Assembly (NCBI RefSeq): GCF_004379255.2
Contig: NC_056041.1
Location: 22,723,559 to 22,787,558, forward strand
DNA: 64,000 nt
DNA from: Salvia splendens
Taxonomy: Eukaryota; Streptophyta; Magnoliopsida; Lamiales; Lamiaceae
Direction of reading: 5' to 3'
Within the stretch, counting starts at the first letter, position 1, and each line of letters begins with the position of its first letter. Below are positions 55,820 through 64,000 of the stretch, piece after piece. Below the pieces are notes generated by a model, which was not told where the DNA came from, searched no databases, and worked only from the letters and a program-made list of their open reading frames with translations. A program made the position numbers and the translations under genes.

Positions 55820-58800
55820 ATGGTGATGGGGAAACTCAAAATTGGCGGGGCTTGGAGTGGCGTGTTAGAAGTCGAGCTGGACGACTGGACTGTCGCTAAG
55901 CTGCGTGAAGAGGTCGCCAATCGATCCGGCTTCCCTACTCCCAACTGCCTAAACCTCATCTCCTCCGGCAAGGTCTTGAGAGACGGCGACGCCTCCCAAA
56001 ACTTGGCCCAATTGGGGCTTAAAAACAACTCCAGGATTCTCGCCTCCAAGGCTGCCGTCGATCAACACGGCAAGTCCGTCAAAGAGGAGTTTTTGGCCGA
56101 GGAGGAGCGCTCCAATCGCCTTTCTAGGCTCAAGTAAGCCTCTCTTTCTCTTCAATTTCATTTAATTTTAATTTAATTTCATGATCGTTTGATGGTGTCT
56201 CTTTTGTTTTGGTTCTGGATGAATTGCTGACTTGAATTCTCAAATTAATTTTACTATCTTTTGTTTATCGGTGAAGATTTTTTTTTGTCGAAAATCACTT
56301 TTCCATATCCGGAGTATGTTTCTTTAATTGCAAGGCCTCAGTTTTATTTGAATGGATGAATACACATAAGTTCCTATTATTGAATGGGAAGTTTTGCCTT
56401 TTTGCTATTTTGGTGAAAAATATGCTTTGATCGTTGGTATGGTTGGTTGTAAAGAATCTCACCATGCCAGGATTGTAGCTCGATTACAGTAAGTCACTAC
56501 TACTGGTTTCTTAGCAATCAAGTGTAACGTGATTGGTCTTTGGTTCTCTATTTAATTAAGCCAGCAGATTCTTGCGTTATTTATGTGGTAACAAACACTA
56601 TTGGAATTTCAGGATAGCTGCCACTATATTGGCCACCAGACATGCTGATGGTTCGTTACCAGTTGAGGACTTCAATCTAGAGCTTGAAAATCAGAGTGGG
56701 CAGAAGGTGGAGTTGGGGTCGGAGACTGACCAGCGGTACAATTGAGTAAACTGATAGCTTGTGTGTTTGAATGTAGGGGTATTATCTTCCAGTTACAAGC
56801 GTACCTTTTGTTTCTCTAAGCTGCTTTCATGTTTTAGGGCAATTATGATGGGACTTATGCTTCATGCAAATGGAAAAGCTCTTATGAAAAGGGAACAATA
56901 TAGAGATGCATTAGAAGTGCTCAACATGGGTGAGGTTAGTCTATACTGCTTCATGCACGAAGACAACACAAATGGAACTTATCTGTTCTTCAACTCTGCA
57001 ATAGCGTATACCTGAATTTTCAAGGTTACCTTTATCATTGATAATGCTTATACTCTGTAATTTTGCTTCAGCACTCATACATAGGTAGAAATTTCTTGAT
57101 TCTTTTTCAAATTTACGCACTCGTTCCCAGCAATGCAAGCATTATTTTCACTTTGAAGGTTCAGAACCTGACCGGAAACTTGGGATCAGTTTCTGTTTTT
57201 CGTTATTTGATTTTGAATACTTTGATCCCGACTTGAAGTTCTTGCGATCTATGTGAAATAATTGAAATAAGTAATTTTCATCTCATATTGCATGTTGATC
57301 ATCCATTTGTTATTAATTTGGAGTTTGTTTCTTGTAGGAATCTTTTTCTCTATGCAACCCAAAGGTGATCGAGGTAAGGCCATCCCAGTTTAGACTGGTG
57401 TAGTATTTTTCCGTGCCAAGTATTTTTTTTCTTGATGAACTCATTCGTGACTAATCATGGCAAGCTTTGTTATCATCCACAATTATTTTATTCTGGAAAT
57501 TTTGTTTAAAAACTCAATGGTTTCCGACCAACTACATCAGAGACTGTAGATGTATGTGTATCACATCAGATATCTCTCCAATATATCGTGTTCTTCTTTA
57601 TTATAACCTATCTTGATAGAAACATATGATGACGTGCTGTGGATATTGAATGAACTTGAAAAGTATTGATGCAAGATTACTATTAAGATCAAATCTTATG
57701 TAGCATAGTCATCTGACTTTTCCTTTCTATATGGATCCCAGATGGTTGATAACGTACCAATTCTTCAAATAGACATGGTCTGGTGCTATTTTATGCTCCG
57801 TGATATCAGTTGGCTATCAGTAGCAGGGATTCGCCTGGAAAAAGCCAGGGAAGGTATTGAGCGTGCTCATGGAAAGGAATCTACTCGTCTCAGAATCCTC
57901 CAAGGAGGTCGTTACCCTGAGCTAGCTTTGTGAGCCATCCATCATTACCCTCATTATATTGTTTCTCTTTTAGCACCATACTGCCTCATATTCATAGCAT
58001 TTATGTCACTGGTATTCTGTAGGCACTTGAGAATGGAGTTGTTGGAAGGAGTGATTGCATATCATCACGGTCATTTGCAGAAATCTAAGAATGCCTTGAG
58101 CTCTGCTCAAACTAGATACCTCCAGGTTAATTGGTCACTACCTTTTCCATCTATATCCCATCCATACTGTGTTATGGTCAATAAATGGAAAACTGAGCAT
58201 TTTTCCCTTCAACTTGAAATGGTGCTTGAGACTACTTTTGGTTTCTATCTCTTGAACCTTCCTAGGCAGATTCCAAAAAGTAATTGAAAAAACTCTTCCT
58301 CATGATGGTATTTTTCCAGTTTCTTATGTCAAAAATAAGTACCAAGAGAGTATCAGGTTTCTTCAACTACGTAAGGGTGCGTAAAAGTTGCTTAGATGTC
58401 TATAGAGAATACCACTTGTGCTTAATAAGTTCAAAACTTATGTGTTTTCTATAGAGAATATCATTAATGTGAGTCTTCATACAATTCGTTCTTTACAGAT
58501 TTACATTGTGCGATTGAGTTTGAACTTTTAATTCTTTAACTTCATCTTTAAAATTCCATCTAACAGCTTCAGGTACCAGATGACTCACTGTCTTTTTTAC
58601 TGAGCATGGGGTATAATGATCGTGAAGCAAAGAGAGCTCTCCGTATGAACAATTTGGATGTCGGAAGTGCTCTTGATTTTCTTATCGAGGAGAAAGCTAA
58701 AAGGGCACAGAAGCGGAAGGAGGATCTTCAAAGGCAGAAGGAAATATTGTGGGTTTCAGACTTTATTTTGGCTAATTTACTTGTCCTTATATGTTAGATG

Positions 58801-59700
58801 CAATGTCTGACAATTAGTGTATGCAGAGAACAAAAGAAATATGGAAAAACGCCGCTTAAGAAAGCTGTGAATCTAGAGAAGCTGAACCAATTGGTCTCCA
58901 TTGGGTAAGTAGGCTGTTTGATTGTAAGAAAGTTCTTTATCGACATTTAGTTCGCTTAAGAAAGAAACTGATATGAATGATGATCGTCCAATTCACAGGT
59001 TCCAGAAAGAACTTGCTGCTGAGGCTCTTCGAAGAAATGAAAATGATGCCGAGAAGGCTCTGGATGATTTAACAAATCCTGAAACTAATGCCGCCTTACA
59101 GGTGAGTTTGCGTGTGCACTTCTTCTCCTTTTAACCGAATTTATAACATTCTTCTACTTGGATTGTAGAATGAAATTATATCCAGGAAACGGAAAAGATT
59201 GCGTGAAGCAACAAAAGCAGGGAGTGATAATCTCGTAGCAATGGGTTTCGACAGAGCATCAGGTACCTAATACGCACAAGTTTCATCGATATTGTTTGCC
59301 TATTGTTCTTCGTTTCTCATGTATGCAATGCTTGTTTGTTTACATTTTTCTTCTGCTCTTCTCAGTGGAAGCAGCTCTTAACAGGTTTGACTCTGAAGAG
59401 CAAGCGTTGAACTATCTAGTTACACAACCCATCGCAAACGCAGCAGGTAGCGTTGGCCCAGACCACCAAGTTGGAGGATCAACTGGTGAAGAAAGGGGCA
59501 GTGGAGGTAGCGGCCACGAAGCTGGAGGGTCGTCGACTCAACCCGAGCCTGCGGAGGAGCGGGACGTTGAAATGGAGGATGAGCTGACGGGGGAGTTGGG
59601 AAACGCGGACGCGTACTCGGACTATGATATTGAAGTCACAAAGGAAGGAGAAGCCATCAATGAGTATTTAGCACTCATCAGCTCTGCTGAGAATGCCTAG
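55820..59700 (+). CDS. NUB1: NUB1-type protein with UBL and three UBA domains
   Basis: Eleven exons: 55820-56133, 56613-56735, 56838-56934, 57338-57373, 57742-57929, 58023-58125, 58567-58748, 58827-58904, 58999-59101, 59169-59262 and 59366-59700. All are GT-AG and in phase, giving 550 residues. A ubiquitin-like fold spans about 1-80 (KIGGAWSGVLEVELDDWTVA), followed by a helical, TPR-like middle part (IDMVWCYFMLRDISWLSVAG, AREGIERAHGKESTRLRILQ). Three UBA domains lie near 289-330 (LLSMGYNDREAKRALRMNN), 365-405 (LVSIGFQKELAAEALRRNE) and 425-465 (LVAMGFDRASVEAALNRFD), then an acidic Ser/Gly tail. NUB1 proteins bind NEDD8 and ubiquitin and pass neddylated proteins to the proteasome; the plant role is inferred. 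A second ATG at codon 3 is possible. Confidence 0.92.
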
Positions 59701-60488
59701 AAAGTAGAAAGTTCCAACTTCCACAAATTATTGCCCTAATTCTGTTTCCTTTTGTACAGTTTTTATGGTAGTTAACTAACATTCGACTTAATAGCTGATG
59801 ACATATCTGATGCTGGTTAGTAAAACTAGTAAAATTATTGAGTCACTATATTAGTTGAAAGTTGAAAAAGCCCTAATATATAGTCATCTTTTCACTGCGA
59901 GCACATTAATACATCCCAAAATGTGCCACGTCTCACATAGTCGCATACAATAAGAAGTACAAGGAGTATTTTATGAGGTTAAAATGCATATACTACTTCA
60001 ATACTAATCCTACATCATTAAATATTAAAATAATGACAGAGATTAAAATATACTGATTTTATTAAATAGTAGACAAAATATTGATATTTTGCATGCATCA
60101 TATTTAAATAATTTATTAATATTTAAAAATTTAAATTTTAAATTTTAAATTAAATATTATATTTAAAAAATAAACCAAAATAAAGGATGACAAACGAAAG
60201 AAGAAGATAATTTTGAAATAATATCAGATTTAATACATCATTGAAATAATATCAGATTAAAAAGGTTAAAAATGTGAAAAGACGAAATTGTACGGTCATT
60301 TTCGGATGAAAAAGGGCAAAATGATCGATTTTGAAATAAATCCTTAGTCTAGGGATTACTGTAGATGTTTTTAAAGTTCAGGGAGTATTGGCAAGATAAA
60401 TCTATAATTATGGACCATTTTTATAGTTCACTCCGATTATTTTGGTCAAACATCATATTATAATGTTATTTACATATAACGAGGGCGC
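59701..60488. other. 3' flank and AT-rich intergenic DNA
   Basis: It holds the 3' UTR of the NUB1-like gene. A block at 60240-60440 (GACGAAATTGTACGGTCATT, AATTATGGACCATTTTTATA) resembles terminal parts of old DNA transposons. No gene seen. Confidence 0.4.
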
Positions 60489-60506
60489 AAGCTTATACAT
60501 TTAATC

Positions 60507-62700
60507 CTGGCTTTCTGGACGAGTTAGAGCAAATCCTGGCTAGATATTTTTGGGGTACAGTTGGAGAAAAGAGGAAGCTACACTGGATTTCTTGGAGACA
60601 GATTTGTCTGCCTTTTGATGAGGGTGGCTTGGGTATTCGCCGCTTCAGGGAAGTGGCAGTGGCTTTTGAGTTCAAGCTGTGGTGGAGACTGCTAGCTCAG
60701 GATTCTATTTGGGCCCAGTTCATGACCCAGAAGTACAATATCCTTCCTTGTCATTTGCATACATCCCCTTGTTGGTCGCATGATAGTCCTACTTGGAGTC
60801 GTTTGCGTCGTATTTGGTCATACATGCATGAGTACATTCGTTGGTCTTTGGGTGAGGGGAAGATCAGCTTCTGGGATGATGTCTGGCTTGAGGCTAGCCC
60901 CATCCGGAGTCTGTGCGTCCCGGGAAATGATCCTCCTCAATCTCAGGGAGTCAGGTCGTTGCATCATATTGGCATGATTATACTTGGGATGAGGATATGC
61001 TGCATAGTTTATCTTTCAGGTTTGGCGTACCTCCAGATGTGATAGACCAGATCAGAGCCACGCCGATCGAGTTGGGGGCGAAGGATGTGAGGCGGTGGAG
61101 TCTGACTAGCCATGGCGAGTTCTCTGTGACCTCAGCCTGGGAAAGCATCCGGACTAGACTCCCGAAGAGGGAGATCTTTGGGCTTATCTGGAACCAAGGG
61201 TTGACCCTTACCATCTCAGTGTTCGTTTGGAGGTTGTTATTTGGTAGGTTGCCGGTGGATGAGAAGTTGCAGAGGAGGGGGATTGAATTAGCGTCTAGGT
61301 GTCAGTGTTGTCGGTCTCCTTATGTCGAGTCTCTTAGTCATGTCTTTTTCTTGAGTCAGTCGGCGTTTTCGGCATGAGAGTATTTCGATGCCTGGTTTCC
61401 TTCCTCGCACACACCGATTCACACGAGCACTGATATTGCACTTAGACCAGGTCACTGGCGGAGGTCCTCTTTCCAGAGGGCTCCGCCTTACATATTAGTT
61501 TTCTTGTACCCTGTTTGATTGCTTGGTTTCTTTGGACGGAGAGGAACCGCTGCAAGCATGACGGTCGTCCTTTTCGTCACTCTCATGTTATTTGGCAGAT
61601 CACTCACCACCTGCACGTGCTTGTCTTGGCCTGCAAGATCACCCCGACCCACTGGAGGGGATGTTCGTCGTCGGTTGATTTCATGCCTTTCTCCCCCAGA
61701 CAACGTGTTCTGAGGTCACTCATGGTCCTATGGCATCCCCCTGATGCCCCTTGGGTGAAGCTAAACACTGACGGTGCCTTCTCTACATCGACAATGGATG
61801 CGGGGGAGGGAGGATTGGTTCGAGGCTCTGATAGAGGACTTCTGCGTGCCTTTTGTGCTCCGATAGCCGCATCATCGAGCTTTTAGGCAGAGCTGTTAGC
61901 TCTGATTCGGGGGTTCGAGATGGCTATGGAGCTTTCGACACACATCTGGATTGAGCTTGACTCAGCGGCTTTGGCTACCTTGTTGTCATCTGGACAGCTT
62001 GGCGCGGCGGACTTCAGGCATCACATGGCTTTGATCCGGAGTATGACTTCTCAGCGACATGTTCGGTTCTCACACATTTACAGAGAAGGGAACCGAGCAG
62101 CTGACTTTCTTGCAGGAAGGGGGGTTCAGACCCCTGACCTTATTTACTACTCCCTCCATTCCATAGTAGTGGGGGCATTTCTTTTCGGCACGGAGATTAA
62201 GAAAGTAGAGAGATGAAGAGAGAATAAAGTAAGAGAGAGTAAAGTAAGTGAGAAGAAATGTGTTAACTTTTACTAAAAAGGGAAATGACTCCACTACTAT
62301 GGAATGTACCAAAATGGCAAAATGACTCCACTACTATGGAACGGAGGGAGTATGATCCAATCTCTGCGCCTCGGTATCTGAAGGCGCTGGTTAGGATGGA
62401 CCAGCTGGGATACCCTAACTTCCGGTTCCGACGTAGAGATGTGGGCTGATCCAGCTGCTTTGGTGGTTGGTTTTGATAATTTTTTGTTTCTCACTCGTAT
62501 GGTTTTAGTCAGCTTTTTCCACTTGATAGCACGGAGGATCTCGACTTGTGGGACCCCTATTTGGCTTCTTCATGTTCTTGTTTAGATCATAGTCACTTTT
62601 GGGCTAAGATCATGTTGTTAGAACATTTTATTTTGATTTTATTTACGGGTTGGAGGTCTGCCTAAACCTCCCGCCCACAAAGGGCGGTTTTGATAAAAAA
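60507..62700 (+). mobile_element. 5'-truncated LINE (L1-like), pseudogene
   Basis: An 18 bp duplication AAGCTTAYACATTTAATC (60489-60506, 62701-62718) and an A-run at 62693-62700 bound it. Frames keep the end of reverse transcriptase (KRKLHWISWRQICLPFDEGG, LGIRRFREVAVAFEFKLWWR), the zinc-binding region after it (KISFWDDVWLEASPIRSLCV, CQCCRSPYVESLSHVFFL), and RNase H (PWVKLNTDGAFSTSTMDAGE, AELLALIRGFEMA). A shift near 61000 and stops near 61376 and 61883 break it. A MITE at 62150-62350 splits the final codons; ISAPRYLKALVRMDQLGYPN follows after it. Confidence 0.88.
62150..62350. mobile_element. Stowaway-type MITE inside the LINE
   Basis: 201 bp, TA-flanked, ends CTCCCTCCATTCCATAGTAG and CTACTATGGAACGGAGGGAG. 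An extra internal copy of the right arm (CCACTACTATGGAATGTACC) lies 35-50 bp in. It is the family of 3677-3911 and 36653-36825. Confidence 0.92.
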
Positions 62701-62718
62701 AAGCTTACACATTTAATC

Positions 62719-63679
62719 ATGGGAATCTTTTATATTTAGTATTGTTAAACCTTTTCTTTTCCTTTTTTTATTTAAATAGATTTTCCTATATTTTTTAGAG
62801 AAAAGATAAATGTATATATGTACACAATATTCTTAAATTTTTAAATATAATTGAATTTAATTAAAAATTAGTTTTGTTATTTATGGTATTATATGTAGCA
62901 ATAAAAAAGAAGTGATATAGAAACTTTATGTCAAATCGTAACATGATTTCGAGTTTGATACGAATTAATTATACAATATTTAGTAAGAAAATAAATTTTT
63001 TCTTAAATATACAAATAAGTAAGTTAAAATTTCAATTTTTTTCGAAGTGTTGCAAAATGATTAGTATAAAATTTATTTTAAATCAATTAATGTTTATAAA
63101 TTGATTTTCAATGTAAAAGGTTAAAAAAGTTCGATTATGCACGTATCACTGCCCTATTTTTTATTTCTTGAGCTCGAATACTAAATTCTTATATTGAGTT
63201 TGACTATCTTCATGTAGAGCATTTTTTTATTGCAATCTGGAGAACCATCTTTACAATCTGACTATTGTAAAGAATTTAATGATATTTCTAAAAGAAAAAT
63301 ATTTCCATATCGTATATATTGAAATAATTTTTATAAAAACGTTTTTACCTTATTTTGCGATTTTTTCTTTATTTGCATCACTTTTTTTTCGTACTAACCA
63401 TAAAAAATTCTCTCCTTACTTGAATTTCTTCACTATTTTCTGTCTACGCATAGTGGTAAATTATGAGAAGTAATTAAAGTTTAATTAATTGTTGGCAACA
63501 CGTACTTAATTTAACAGCTACTAATAATCAAATGATTACAGTTGGATTGGATGACAATGACATCCCCCACAATCTTGGAATGCCCAAAATCTGCTTCACA
63601 TCGTCCATTTCCAACTTTTGTCTGAGAAATTATTTACAAAATCTCACTTTTGATTTAATTAATTAAGTGAAAATTGTTG
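62719..63679. other. AT-rich intergenic DNA
   Basis: No gene or clear repeat. Confidence 0.45.
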
Positions 63680-64000
63680 CAGGCCTCCCTCTATTCTGTG
63701 TTTCTCTTAAATCTCAAAGCCCTTCGAAATTTTGAAGGGGTTTCAATAAAGATCGAGTTTTTACAGATAAGTTCTCCCTATCACCATATTTGATTTACTT
63801 CCTTCTTTCTTTTTTTTCTGCTCGAGGAAAGAAGCCTTAAAAGTTAAAACCTTGTTTCAAGCTTATTAAAGATTCAACCTTTATCTTCATTTCTATACAA
63901 ATCTTGAATTGCTTGTTCATTAGCTTCTTGCTTTGTTCCAATTCGTGGGATTTTATAGGATTTATCTCAGGTTTCTTGATGCATATATTTGGGGTTTCAT
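63680..64000 (+). other. possible 5' leader of a gene beyond the right edge
   Basis: The composition changes to CT-rich, leader-like sequence (CCTCCCTCTATTCTGTGTTTCTC, read as overlapping words; TTACTTCCTTCTTTCTTTTT). ACAG|ATAAG near 63766 and CTCAGGTTTC near 63967 could be splice signals. No coding start is visible before the window ends. Confidence 0.35.

Noticed and set aside
1..64000. tRNA, rRNA, CRISPR, organelle-derived or bacterial-type operons
   Set aside because: No cloverleaf with both boxes, rRNA core, spaced repeat array or ribosome-binding-site pattern was seen; intron-bearing genes show nuclear plant DNA.

Overview
The window is nuclear DNA of a flowering plant, almost certainly a eudicot. 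Plant-type multi-exon genes with GT-AG introns sit in AT-rich DNA packed with plant transposon families: Tat-like and Tekay-like Ty3/gypsy, Ty1/copia, PIF/Harbinger, hAT, Stowaway-type MITEs, a LINE and a SINE candidate. I cannot name the genus from sequence alone; the Harbinger ORF1 and MITE types would suit a Lamiales-like eudicot, but that is a weak inference. Most of the window is transposon. Five host genes are supported: a glycerol-3-phosphate transporter-like MFS protein (1214-3358, +), a small secreted-peptide precursor of the RGF/GLV/CLEL type (43477-44085, -), a short basic protein of unknown function (45351-45584, -), a two-domain DUF2358-SOUL heme-binding protein of the HBP5 type (49596-52309, +) and a NUB1-type UBL-UBA protein (55820-59700, +). 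They belong to unrelated pathways and show no operon-like logic.

Layout. 1-1139: right end of a hAT element whose transposase runs leftward out of the window; its GCCGGTT-rich end lies about 75 bp before the transporter start codon. 3677-3911: Stowaway MITE. 4089-8668: a TA-flanked 4.6 kb element with terminal inverted repeats, filled with two tandem arrays (271 bp and 348 bp units) and very rich in AATAATG words, keeping one leftward transposase-like first exon. 9020-16392: a young non-autonomous Tat-lineage LTR element (636 bp LTRs, TSD AATTT) with gag, a stub of integrase and two antisense genes, one of three exons.

16815-33734: one PIF/Harbinger element of about 2.0 kb, stretched to 17 kb by nested insertions. 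A 2.7 kb Tekay-like solo LTR (18517-21209) splits its ORF1, and a 12.2 kb copia element (21423-33598) sits in its 5' end; that element's left LTR itself carries the remains of a second copia element. Target duplications resolve most layers. 34235-42800: a hAT-like MITE, a decayed LTR-like stretch, a complete small LTR element on the minus strand (38118-40483, 349 bp LTRs, TSD CTACA), a CACTA-like MITE, and a hAT element (41226-42009, TSD GTTCCAGT) carrying what looks like a captured gene fragment.

43477-64000: the gene-richer part, with four of the host genes, several Stowaway MITEs, a MULE with 160 bp terminal repeats (47186-47931), a second ORF1-only Harbinger element (52443-54279), a third hAT MITE (54592-55371, TSD TTCTAAAG), and a 5'-truncated LINE (60507-62700, 18 bp TSD) interrupted by a Stowaway MITE. 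The last 300 bp look like the leader of a gene beyond the right edge.

The less expected items are: hAT-type elements each with its own short palindromic end array; the array-filled TIR element; a paired, apparently co-varying hairpin duplicated 106 bp apart in two copia leaders; and Harbinger elements that keep only ORF1. No tRNA, rRNA or CRISPR was seen.
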